Below are positions 9,167-19,910 of a stretch of DNA of 20,605 bases, piece by piece (the first letter of the stretch is position 1; each line of letters opens with the position of its first letter). The notes under the pieces are model-generated. The model made no database searches and had not been told where the DNA came from. It saw only the letters and a program-made list of their open reading frames with translations. Position numbers and translations under genes: made by a program. This DNA comes from Funneliformis mosseae (Eukaryota; Glomeromycota; Glomeromycetes; Glomerales; Glomeraceae): assembly GCA_910592005.1 (NCBI GenBank), contig CAJVPP010001352.1, positions 1 through 20,605 on the forward strand, read 5' to 3'.

Positions 9167-10028
9167 TTCAACCGAAGGATGTGAGAGAAAAACGGGGATA
9201 CGTTTTTTTTTTTATTTTTTTTTTTTTAAAAAGAAAAAAATTATTATTTGAATTATAATAAAAAAAATTTTTTTTTTTTTTTCTGGACATTTTCAGGTTT
9301 AGCGCATTACCATATTAAAGGTAAAATTAGAAAATGATTCGTTATATTGTGGTATTTTACACAAACAAAATAAAAGCAATCCATAACTATTATGCATTAA
9401 TTTTTTTAGGATTTTACTTTTTTGTTTATAATTGGCTTGAACTCGGCCGGACAAAATTTTCAAAAATGTATAGTAGGTTAACTTACTGTGAACTATCTAC
9501 AAAACATTCCGAAATTTCCGGGTAATTTCTTATTAGTTCAAAATAAACTGTTTAAACTGGTTGTTGATTTAGTTCATATATATATATATATTACATTATG
9601 TGGTGACACATTGGTGTCAGTTTTGTTGACAATGTATAACCTTCCAAAAATTATTAGATTTCATCATATATTGTGGTGTTTATATTGTTGCAGATAAAGG
9701 GTATTTCGTTCCCAGAACTTCATTACAGTAATATGTAATTGTATAAAATGGTACTATGACGCTAATAGCATAAAACATGGCGCATATCTGATAACAATAA
9801 ATTTCTTATAATTCGAAAAAATAATATATATATATAAATCACAATAATCAAAAAAAAAGATTTATATATTTATATTTTATTCTTGTGCTTTCGATCCCTC
9901 TCCTTATTTAACGTGTAGATTTGAAAATAATTTGCTTTTACTGCGTTTTTGCGTTGTTTAGCAAATATTATAATAATAATAATAATATAATAATAATAAT
10001 AATAATTAAAAAAAAAAAAAAATAGCAA
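9167..10028. promoter_or_regulatory. Divergent intergenic region between the PH-protein and CLIP-170-like genes
   Basis: 862 bp serving as upstream region for both genes. On the PH-gene side are long alternating T- and A-runs (about 9199-9283). Further in are (TA)n runs near 9577-9591 and 9823-9836, and a (TAA)n tract followed by about 15 A on the CLIP side (9968-10022). Poly(dA:dT) tracts often exclude nucleosomes at fungal promoters; that this is so here is inference. Short open frames within it (9334-9525, 9488-9697) have AT-biased, unremarkable sequence and are not credible genes. Confidence 0.5.
9968..10022. repeat. TAA trinucleotide microsatellite plus poly(A) before the CLIP-170-like start codon
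   Basis: About a dozen TAA units, with one interruption, run into a 15-base A tract ending six bases before the ATG at 10029. It probably lies in the 5' leader and should vary in length between isolates. Confidence 0.8.
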
Positions 10029-13000
10029 ATGTCAAGATTACCAAAACATCCTACTACTAGCGGAATACCGTCTTCAGGTCTTCCCTCACCAGGGGGGAAA
10101 CGTCGCTCATCAGCTGGCACTACAGGAAAGTCTACACTTAACCTTAAAGAATTGACTCCAGAACAGGAAGCATTATTACAAGCAGCCATGGAAAGATATA
10201 ATCCGTCAGCTACTACCAAATCGAATGAAAATATTCAGACCAGTTCTACCTCAACGCTCGGAAATATTCAATCACTCCCCTTAACACAAGCTACGAATAA
10301 CCAACCAAATATTCCTTCAAAAAAACCTGGTGGAAGAAGACAGAGTATTTCCAGAATGACACGTCCAACACTTCCACCGTTATCTGAAAAATCACCTGTT
10401 AAACAACCTTTAACAATGCAGCATACATCTCCTACTTCATCAAAATTATCAAGTAATTTTGGTTTACCTCCACCAAACTTATCTTCACCACTTCAACGTT
10501 CGCTTTCAGGTCAAAATCAAAATTTTTCGGGTTCTTCGACATTGCCTTCGGCATTAAATCCCGCTCACCAACGCCTACAGGAAACACCTCAGCAACGTCC
10601 AACCTCTCCTTCGCTTGCTTTGTTTTCAATAGGCGAACGAGTTACCGTTGTTTCAATGAACATTTCAGGTACTTTAAAATTTTTGGGTCCAATTGATGCT
10701 AAGCGCGGAACTTGGGCCGGAATAGAAGTGGATGTTCCAGGAACAGGTAAAAATGACGGGTGTGTGAACGGGTAAGTTATATCTCACTCTTATTTTATAT
10801 ATATATATTGATTAATAATAATAATAATAATAATAAAAAATAAGAAAAATATTTTTTTTTTAAATCTTGTTTAACGAAATTCTAAACTAAGTTTAAGTAT
10901 ATTTAAAAGAATAGGAAAAAAAAAAAATTTTTTGGACTTATCATTCATTTTAATTTGTGAATTAAAGATAATAATCAATACGATTTTAATTTTTTTTTTT
11001 TTTTTTAGAAATAATACATTTATTATATTTATCAAATCTCATCAAAATCATAACGTTGTTGGTGTCCTTTTTTTTTTTTTTTTTTTAATACTATTATTAT
11101 TAGCAAATCCTATTTTACTTGTCCGCCAAAATCGGGTATATTTGTTAACTCAACTAACCTTACCAAGTTCAAGGAATCTAGAGATGCGCCAAATTCACCA
11201 CAAATGCCTTCAGCTAACAAACCTAACGCGTTGATACGATCACCTTCTACTTCAAGTAATTCAAGCGATAAAGCATCACCTGGCACTCATGCTCAAAACG
11301 CAGCCATAGCGGCTGGTCGTATTACAGCCGGTTCCCGTGCTTCAAAATATATTGGCGTCACAGCTTCTCAACTTAAACAAAGAGCTTTAGCCAAACCATC
11401 AAGCATATCCTCAACTTCTGATAATGTTCCTAATGGACAAATAACTTCACCTAAGACTAAGCCAACATTAGGATTAGGACTCATGAGACCTGGTTCCCTC
11501 CAAAATTTAAAGTCACCGTCTACACCTCCATCTAATGGTAGGCAATATCGTAACAGGAGAGATTCGTCATCATCTACCGGATCGGCTGTATCAAATATAT
11601 CTCAACCAGCATCTTATGTTCCTAAGACATCATCAGTTTTACCTCGTTCACGATCTATTACACCAAATCTTCCAAATGATTCGCAACATACTTCTGATAG
11701 TGAGAATAATATTAGAGAAGAAATGAGCAATAAATCACTTCAAGAAAAAATTCAAAAATTACTCAGCGATCCGGATACTCCTGATAGTGTTCCTCTAGGT
11801 TTATTTGATCAACAAGCTCTCCGAATTCAACAATTACAAATGAAAATTGAGGTATTAGAAACCGAAAACACCCATTTGAAACTTCATAATAAGAAATCTC
11901 AAACTCCTCAAGAAAATAATGATATCGAAAAGGTTCAGTGGGAAAAGGAGAAACAATCTATTTTTGATGAGAGAGAATTAAGAGAAAAAGCCTTGAATGA
12001 TAAAATATCAGATTTGTCCAGGCAACTTCAAGAAGTTGTTATAAAGGGACATCATCATAGACCAAGTACTTCTTTATCAATGATCGCTGATGACGACAAC
12101 ATGAGTGATAAGATTTTACAGTTGACTGAATTAGTTGAACAAAAAGATGAACATCTTAAATCACTGGAAGAAACTATCAAAGAACTTGAAAAGGCAAATT
12201 CCAATAAAGGTTCAATCGAAGCTTCGGATAGTATTGCTCAATTAGAAAATGTTGTTCAAAATAAAACAATTGAGATTGATCAATTAAATGCAAAATTTGA
12301 TCAATATAAACTCGATTCAGAGAGTAAAATTAAAACTTTGCAAGAATCAATTGATAATCTCAAGTTAGCAGGTCAAGAAACGATCAATATTTATGAAACT
12401 AAAGTTTCTTCATTGGAAAAACAAGCTGAAGATTTAAAGAAGGGTGGCATAGAAACAATCACTTTATATGAAGAGGCAACAGCTAGAATTGCTGAACGCG
12501 ACGAAAAAATTAATACGTTGGAAAAAGAAGCAGAAGAATTACGATCTGCTGGTGTGGAAGCTATCGATGTATATGAAAAAACAATCGAAGAAACTAAAAG
12601 AGAAGTTGAGGAAGTTAAGAGTCAATTACTTAAAAAGGATGAAATCATTACATCTTTATCCAAAGAAACAGATAGATTAAAGTTAGTGTTAAAAGAGTTG
12701 GCAGAAGCAAAGACAAAATTGGAAATGAATGATAAACGGGAAGAGGGTCTTCGAAATGAATTGGCGGATTTACAATCAGGCTTGGAACACATGATGCGTG
12801 CAGATGCAAAATCAAGAGAACGTATCTATCAATTGGAAGATGATGTTCGTGAGTCGCAAGCACTTGTTAATAGACAGTTAGAGGAAATAAATGCTCTAAA
12901 AAATAATATGCAAGATTTAATGAATGCAAATAATAATAATGAGGAAATTGAAAAAATCAAGGCAGTTTTCGAAAGTGATGCAAAGAGATTACAAGAAGAA

Positions 13001-14724
13001 TTAGAAGAATTAAGAAAAAATTTATCAGAAGTACAAACTGAAAAACGTTCTATTGCGAGTGAAACAGATTCTTTGAAGGATGAGAAAAAAGTTTTAGAAA
13101 GAAAAATGCAGGAAAGTGAACGTCAAAAAAATGATATTATTGCCGAGTTAGAAGCTTTAAAAATTCGTAAAAAGCAAGATGAAGATGAAAAGAATCAAAT
13201 CGTATCTCAATTAGAGGAATTAAGATTAAATGTAACTAAAGATGAAGAGCAAAAAAAGCAATTAATCCAAGAATCGAATATAGAAAAAAAAGCCCTTTTT
13301 GAAGAATGCGAGAATACAAAAAAAGAATTGATTGCAACACGCGAAAGTGCTGAAAAGGAACTTGAAGAGTTACAAAAACAACTTTTTGATTTGATTAAGA
13401 AAGCTGAATATGCTGAGCAATTGAAGTCTGAATTAGAAATCAAAGCTCAAGAACTGAAAAATTTGTCAGAAAACTTTGAAGAAGCTAAGAATGAAAGTGA
13501 AAAATTGAAAGCCTCTCAAGAGGAAGTTGCACAGAATAACCTTGAAAATCTTAAGACAGAATATGAAAATCAAATTAATGTTTACAAAGTGGAAAATGAT
13601 CAATTGAAACAAAAGATAAAGGATTTGGCGTTGGCAAATAATAATATTCCTGATACCTTACAACATAATACACAAGGATATGAGAAAAAGATCGCTGCGT
13701 ATGAAGAACAGGTTGCTGGTTTCAAACATATTGTCCATGAATTGACTCGTGAAAATGTATCAATTTCTGGTGAAAATAAAAAGATCTTAGCAGAACAGGA
13801 GAAGTTAATGGAAGCTCATAAGCAAGTTGAAAATGAATGTCTTAAGTTGATGGATGAATTAGAACGTTTGCACAGTGAATCACTCAATGGACAGTACATG
13901 ATAAATATTACACCATCACATACCGATAATACAGATGGAACTAAATCAGGAGAAAATCAAGAAAATTCAGAAAATAGACAAAACGGAGAATCTCAAACAG
14001 CACAACAGAACATTAATGGGCAACTTGCCAGTGGCGATTTAACGCGTCTTCAATCACTTTTAGCTGAGAAGCAAACACAATTAGAACGTCTTTCTTCAAT
14101 GCATAACTCAGAAATACGTGAATTGCGTAAGAAAGTATCTGAATTAGAAAAATCAAAAAAACGAGAAATTAAATCACTGAATAAAGACGTGGCTGAATTA
14201 GAATCGTTAATTGAAAGTAAAATATTTCGGGAAGCAGATTTGGAAGAGGAAATTCAACGTGAACGTGGACATTCAAAGCGATTAAAAGATGAAGTTGAAG
14301 AATTGCGCGAACAAATAAACGAAATCAGAAATTTAGATAATTCAAATAATGTTCTAGAGGCAACAATTGTTGGTAATGGTTTGATCTCTAAATCTTCTAT
14401 TAAATCAAATGGGGTTGAGGACGGCACAATATATTGTGAGATTTGTGAAGAAGAAGGTCATGACATCATCAGTTGCAAAGCATTTTTTGGTTCAAATTCG
14501 TCAAATGTAACAGAGGATAAGAAATCAGATGATGATATACAAAACGAAAGTGCTACCGAAGACAGACCGGTTAGTAGCTTTTTTTCTTTTTTTTTAAAAA
14601 AAATTGTTATACAATAGTTAATAATTTATTTTTATTTATTGATTTTATATAGTATTGTGATAACTGTGAGGAATTTGGACTTCACTGTACAGAAGAATGT
14701 CCAAATCAAAATGAGACATTTTAA
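10029..14724 (+). CDS. CLIP1: CLIP-170-like microtubule plus-end tracking protein (CAP-Gly, coiled coil, two zinc knuckles)
   Basis: Three exons by reading and splice sites: 10029-10771, 11104-14569 and 14653-14724, giving 1426 residues, close to animal CLIP-170. Residues 1-200 are basic and Ser/Pro-rich. A single CAP-Gly domain spans about 200-268 with the tubulin/EB-tail binding motif GKNDG at 240-244. It is split by intron 1 and completed as ...VNG-KSYFTCPPKSGIFV. A second Ser-rich basic linker is followed by long heptad-repeat coiled coil (about 430-1340). The C-terminus has knuckle 1 (Cys1359, Cys1362, His1367, Cys1372), knuckle 2 in exon 3 (Cys1405, Cys1408, His1414, Cys1419) and the terminal Glu-Thr-Phe. 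CLIP-170 tracks growing microtubule ends and links them to cargo, and its ETF tail and knuckles bind CAP-Gly domains of partners or itself. The unspliced frames would falsely end at 10775 and 14617. Unlike animal CLIP-170 it has one CAP-Gly, as in fungal Tip1/Bik1. Confidence 0.93.
10772..11103 (+). other. Intron 1 of the CLIP-170-like gene (332 nt)
   Basis: Donor GTAAGT directly after AACGG and acceptor ATTATTAG before CAAATCC. The split codon (GG/C) restores the CAP-Gly core. The intron is unusually long for this window and full of simple repeats: (TA)n at about 10797-10809, (TAA)n at about 10811-10836, and T-runs near 10989-11007 and 11069-11086. An alternative acceptor after the first T-run (about 11008) gives no CAP-Gly match. 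Confidence 0.9.
14570..14652 (+). other. Intron 2 of the CLIP-170-like gene (83 nt)
   Basis: Donor GTTAGT follows GACAGACCG (Asp-Arg-Pro) and acceptor TTATATAG precedes TATTGTGAT. The phase-0 join gives RP-YCDNCEEFG, which matches the start of the terminal CLIP-170 knuckle. Without splicing the frame runs into a T-rich stretch and stops at 14617. Confidence 0.9.
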
Positions 14725-15291
14725 TTTTAACAATAATTTTAAAGGGAGATTTCATTTCTTAAAAAATTTCTACTCTATTTGAATCATTATTTCTAAGTTA
14801 ATTATAATTAATTTTTTATCATACTTTTTAACTTTTTTTTTTTTTAACCTTTCCAATGTTAACGTTATTACTATAACATCTGTATAATTACCAATTAATT
14901 ATATTGCAATTTAGCAATGAAGTTAATCTTTTTAAATTATTTTTTTTTTTTTTTATAAATTGTATTATACAAATTCTTTTATTTATGATAGATTTTAAAA
15001 TTATTATTTATTTCTTTTTTTTCCCCAAACATTTACCCCTCCCTTAAAAATGAATTTTTAATTAACTATTTTTTGATTGTCGTGAATGGATTGTTTCAAT
15101 CATAAATCATTATATATATATAAAAAGTCTTTTAGCATCACATCATCTATTTATTGAATCAAAAAAAAAAATTTTTCTTTATTAATAAAAATAAAAATTA
15201 TTTAATTATAAAATTTGCTTGATAGATTAAATTACTTCAATTTTTTAAAAAATATGACGTTATTAATAAAAATAAAAAGGTTCGTTATTTT
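14725..15291. other. Shared 3' region between the convergent CLIP-170-like and ceramidase genes
   Basis: 567 bp of AT-rich spacer with several T-runs (for example about 14833-14845 and 14939-14954) and no credible reading frame. TTTATT near 15178 and AATAAA near 15184 are possible polyadenylation signals on the two strands. I see nothing else in it. Confidence 0.5.
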
Positions 15292-16589
15292 TCACTCAAC
15301 TTTACTACCAAGTTTCATTTCTTTCCTTGAATTCTTACTAACTTTAACAACATAAGGAACAAAACCTAATCCCCATTTAATATTATACTCGTTTTCTTTA
15401 CGTAATAATATCACCCTAATATAACTACTGAATACAATCCAATAATAAGTACCGAATGCAGTACCGATATGCCACCATCCATGTAATTCCAATAAATGAC
15501 TTAAAGGCATCCCAATTTTATGACGAGATTGTCTTAATTGATGACATGCTATATTATCAATGTTCCAAAACAAAAATCCAAGTCCAAACATCGTCCAAGC
15601 TGTGAATAATAATCTTTTCATACGAATTTTGATTGAAGCTTTATGTATTTGAGTTAATAAATAATAAGAACGAAAATTTATAATCGAAACTAATAATGCA
15701 TATGATACTTGATGAAATACTGGATCATTGATATATAGATAAGCTGCTGTTACACCTGACGCGTATGTAAATAAAGCTAAAGGTAAATATAACCCAAATC
15801 TTCTTTTTTCTCCCGTTTCAAAACTATGAATATCAAATGAAAAAAAATTAGGGTTCAATTAATTAAATGAATTTAAATTTAATGGAATAGCACTTACATG
15901 TTGTGCGTTAGGATGCATGTTGTATAGATCACTATAATATTAACCAAAGTTAATAATTAAAATGAATTCCTTTTCCAAATTTTTTGGGAAAATACCCTTA
16001 CTTGGAAGTTCATCTAACAATTGGAATTCGTATAACAAAGTCATGTGAAAACACCAAGATCCTATCCCGACCAATGCAATTCCAGCATATCCGAGCACAT
16101 TACGAAATGATAGACCATATTTTAACGTGCTGTGAATACCAAAAATTGCCAAGCTAACTAGAAGAAAAAATTCACTTTGTCAGTCTTCGAAACCCTTTTT
16201 TTTAATAGGTAAATGATTTTTAACACTTACTGAAAATGAGATTTGTTGTTGTGTTAATGAATTCGGCAATATACTTATGAACTATATAATTTTCCTTTAC
16301 ATATCAATTAAATAAAAATATTTTGAGAAAAAAAAAAAATTTCTAAAATTTACGAAAAAAAAAAAAAAAAAGGCCTCTAATAATTCACAAGCCCAATAAT
16401 TAATTATTTAAAGTGAAATAAATTATTTTATTTATTATATAGTCTTACTTCACACCAGTCCAAAGTTGCCGTTCTAAAAGTATATGTCATCAGATAACTA
16501 ATTGTTAATAAAAGAAGACTTTTTTTTTTTTTTTTTTTTACTTACGGATCTCCCCAGAAGTGTTCTTTCGTTTCTTTCGTTTCGGACAT
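15292..16589 (-). CDS. ACER3: Alkaline ceramidase (ACER/Ypc1/Ydc1 family), six exons
   Basis: An integral membrane enzyme of the ER/Golgi that hydrolyses (phyto/dihydro)ceramide to sphingoid base and fatty acid. Exons on the minus strand: 16589-16546, 16473-16449, 16294-16231, 16157-16002, 15931-15898 and 15823-15292. All have GT...AG and together total 855 nt, or 284 residues, the usual family length. Calcium-site residues are in place in LDWCEENY (Asp20, Trp21, Glu23, Asn25) and Glu34. The zinc and catalytic set is Ser78, His82 (GSWCFH) and Asp93 (LLDELPMIY), plus His222 and His226 (ELHGWWH). Each lies within a few residues of its ACER3 position. Seven hydrophobic segments are expected. The ATG at 15858 is intronic: it lies upstream of the last exon and would omit all N-terminal catalytic residues. 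Substrate preference (phytoceramide or dihydroceramide) cannot be told. Two microexons (25 and 34 nt) make the gene easy to mis-annotate. Confidence 0.93.
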
Positions 16590-16897
16590 TTTCAAAGTAA
16601 AAATAAAAATAATAATACCCTCCCAAGAAGGAAGAGAACAGGAAATATTTAACATATCCATTTAATCAACTAACCAATAACATTTCTGTGTTGCATATCT
16701 AGATTTTAAAACACAATTACTTATTTTAATTAGAATCAAATATAAAATTTCGAAATTTATGTTCCCAAACACGTGATCTATAATGACCCGGATCGGATAT
16801 TAGGAAAATTAATTTCCGATGAATTTTACTGTGCGATGTAAACAGATCAACTGATTGTCAATAAAATAAACAGAAAAGCGTGTTTCTCTTTCTAAAG
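16590..16897. promoter_or_regulatory. Divergent region between the ceramidase and the Crinkler-like pseudogene
   Basis: 308 bp upstream of both genes. It holds CACGTG at 16770-16775, within CACGTGAT, and a GC-richer patch (about 16784-16800). The CACGTG core is the classic fungal bHLH/bZIP site. Whether it acts on either gene is unknown. Confidence 0.4.
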
Positions 16898-19510
16898 ATG
16901 AGCTCTCCTAAGAAACCGAAAATTAGTTTGAGGTATAAATACCAAGATAACGATCCGGTACGAATACGTCTTTCTTCCGAAGAACCCAGTGTTTCAGATA
17001 TTGAAACAAAAATCATAAATCGATATAATTTAAAACTTCCTACTGTTGCAGACTACGAAAAGTTAAATGAAACCTTATTTAATAATTGTGGAAATAACTA
17101 AGTCTCGCTAAGAGATAATTATAGAATAACAAAAGATAACCCTATTATTGTCGAAAACGTTGAAGGTTAGTAACATTAAATTGCATGTTGATTTATAAGA
17201 GAAAATTTATTGTTCTTAATGTTTCAAACTCACTTAAGTTGATATTCTCTATTTTCATCTGTTAACTTTAACATAGCTCAAGCACTTAACGAAATATGGG
17301 TCCGTTATGAAGATCAAACCATTACTTTGAGTCAACAATTGTTAAATTATGGAGGGGTAACGATACCTAATGTGAAAAACTGAAAGGGTTTATCAAATTT
17401 TGGTTGGATATATCAGAAAATATTACGCTTTAAATTCAGAAACTCCTATTTCTGAATTGTATAATACAAACGAAAATGCATTAGAGATTGTAATTGATGG
17501 TAAGTATTATATACGATCAAAATTGGATTATTTACAACAATGTTTTAATTATGATCTTTCATTACCAGATGTCACGAGTAGAATGTCAAAATTAGCCATC
17601 CATGATAAAGATGAACCTAATTTTGAATATGTATCTCTTGCATTCAATCATGAATTTAAAGATGATTCAAATTATGTTCAAAATTTTCATAATTATATTA
17701 CATTATGTCACCACAAATCTAAAGACAGAGATAGTTACATGCCTTATATTTCCATTGTACAATCCTCAGGTTATGGTAAATCGAGACTCATTAAAGAATA
17801 TGCAAGGCAGGTTTATACCTTATACTTAAATTTAGGTATTGATCTGAATTGTTTTCCCTGCCCATCAGCTTGTGCAAATAAATTTATCAAATTTTTTGAG
17901 CTTGCCAAGGATCCAGTAAAATGGTTCAATAATTTTTTAGTAATGGCTATTTCTTTGATAGATACTAAACATAATCCAAGTGAGTTTTGGGAACGTCATC
18001 CTAAAGATAATGGTGATTCTATTTGGGAACCTGCAATTGAAGCTACAAATGCTTGTGAAATTACCAAAAATCAAGAATTAAAAATATCAGTAGTGATGTA
18101 GGCTATTTGAAAAAAAAATTTGATATTCAATTTGACATCAAGATCTTGCTTTGTGTTGATGAGGGAAGAACACTCTTATAACATATTAATGATTATTTAC
18201 CTATATCTTTATTTTGATGTTGAAGGCTAGCTTTTTGAAGAAGTACATGGCAGACAGAAGACTTATTTTTAGTAATATTAGATATTACTTCACAAATTTC
18301 AAATTTTGCACCTCCTTTAGGAAAGAATCCAAGCATAAGAAAGAATTCATGCATGAAAGAAATAATTGATTGTAAAATATTCATGCTATTTGTTTATATT
18401 TCTACTTTTAACTTTCTGGTTAAATCTTTAGGCAGTTATTATAATAAATTATTTTCTAAAGGAAGATCATGTTGAAAGACACTCAAAGATGCATATCTTA
18501 AAGGTTTTAAAACTAATAAAAGTGAAATTAAGGCATGGGAAAATGTTAAAATTCTTGTAAAATCAAAGTTACAAGAAGGAAGCAATGATTTTAATAATAG
18601 TGATGAAGAAATAAAAAATCTTATAAGTTTGTCTATTTTTGCTTTTTTATGTTTTGTGAATATCTTCCTGTTTGTTCACTTTTTCTTAAATCTTATTGCT
18701 AATCATCTTGGTACTTGTCTTGCAATCTCTCAAGATAAAATAAAAGTTATCTATCAGAATCAATAATACTAAAGCTGCTTATAAACTTTTGAATAATGAC
18801 ATATTGAATTATATTGCACAATCATTTGAACAAGGAATTGTAGAATCTGAAAAACATGGTGAATTAGTTGGAGAGTTAATTCTTATATTGATCTGTCAAA
18901 AACTTCAAAAAAGAAATAAATATGTAAAAAAAATTAGCTTTTTTTTTAGATATTAAACTTACAACCTTTTTGAATAAATTATTACTAATAATATCATATT
19001 ATATGAAAATAATGCAGAGTATAATTATCTTAAAAATGCCAATGTATCCTTTACAAGATTTGTCACTATTGGTATTATTCCAGTTTATAATAATTTAATG
19101 AAAGGTTATCAAATTGGTATAGCATTTAATCTTAAACAAAATTAGCAAGGTGTTGACTTTTTGATATTTCTTTGTATAAAAGATGAAAATCAAAATGATC
19201 AATTTACATTTTAGACTATTCAAATTAAGAATCATAACCTAAAAACTACCGATCCTAACTTTAAAATAGATTTAATATCTAAATTAACACCTGAATAGTC
19301 TTTAAAAAAAGTAATCTAAAAAAATCAAGGTCTCCTTACCTTATTATATATTGGTAACTTAATGCACATTGTTATAGAAAGATATTGATCCAAAAGATCA
19401 TGTAATACATATGACTAAAAGGCATATTAACTGCATCACATTAGATGACGAAGACGGCAAAGATAAAAGAAATGAATTAAATAAAGGTTACATGAAAAAC
19501 CTAGAAGTCA
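16898..19510 (+). pseudogene. Crinkler-like effector pseudogene (header, P-loop ATPase, restriction-endonuclease-like C-terminus)
   Basis: The reading starts at the ATG at 16898 (MSSPKKPKISLRY...), a short header like the ubiquitin-like N-terminus of CRN-type proteins abundant in Rhizophagus. A probable intron spans 17166-17276 (GTTAGT...CATAG). The ATPase part has a Walker A (SSGYGKSRL, 17763-17788) and Walker B (ILLCVDE, about 18143-18163). The far part holds a GVDFLIF segment (about 19149-19169) and QIKN (about 19221-19232), the D...(E/Q)xK pattern of the PD-(D/E)xK nuclease fold. Breaks seen: a TAA at 17099-17101 in the header, frame changes near 17373, 17428 and 18090, a stop at 18178-18180, many stops through 18210-18780, and TAG codons near 19143, 19211 and 19296. 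The longest intact stretch, 17430-18080, is only a fragment. Such CRN-type proteins are regarded as secreted or host-acting effectors with a transposon ancestry. This copy is dead. Confidence 0.75.
17166..17276 (+). other. Probable intron in the Crinkler-like pseudogene (111 nt)
   Basis: GTTAGT after ...GTTGAAG and AACATAG before CTCAAG. Splicing joins Val-Glu to Ala-Gln-Ala-Leu in frame. The retained intron indicates the copy was not made through a spliced RNA. Confidence 0.65.
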
Positions 19511-19910
19511 CCGAAAAATTCTATTATATTATTAATCATTTTGTATTATTAATTATTTATTATTTATAATCAATTAGTATTTTATTTATTTATATTAGCA
19601 AATTTAATATAAATAGGATAGCTTTAGAACTTGGTTAAAAAGAACAATATTAGGTAGCAATAGATAGTAGTAGATAACAAGAGATAATAATTTGTAAACA
19701 ATTAGAACTCAATTAGTTTTTATCACTAACAAGATAGATACTAATAACAATTATATGCTAACAAATATAATTGTAGCAAATTTCTTATTCTTTAATAAAA
19801 TCCTAAAAGTTTATCTTAAATATATATACTAGTATTTGAAGTAATAATTATTTGTAAACCCTTCAGAGCTCTTCCTAAAGTATCAAATAAAAGCTAAATC
19901 CCTTTGTTAA
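19511..19910. other. AT-rich intergenic stretch, no gene seen
   Basis: 400 bp of AT-rich sequence with repeated TAGATA/AGATAA-like words (about 19659-19690) and an AATAAA near 19886. No protein similarity is visible. It is probably decayed repeat sequence. Confidence 0.4.

Noticed and set aside
9334..9697. Overlapping small frames in the divergent spacer
   Set aside because: AT-biased composition, no domain, no conserved start context, and they overlap each other.
11535..13443. Extra frames inside the CLIP coding exon (11535-11726, 12468-12680, minus 12648-12863, minus 13207-13443)
   Set aside because: Out-of-frame shadows of the coiled-coil coding sequence.
14570..14617. C-terminus of the CLIP-170-like protein ending at 14617
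   Set aside because: This is read-through of an intron with consensus splice ends. The spliced exon matches the CLIP-170 tail.
15824..15858. ATG at 15858 as the ceramidase start
   Set aside because: It lies in intron 5. The residues it adds have no family counterpart, whereas five upstream exons supply conserved catalytic residues.
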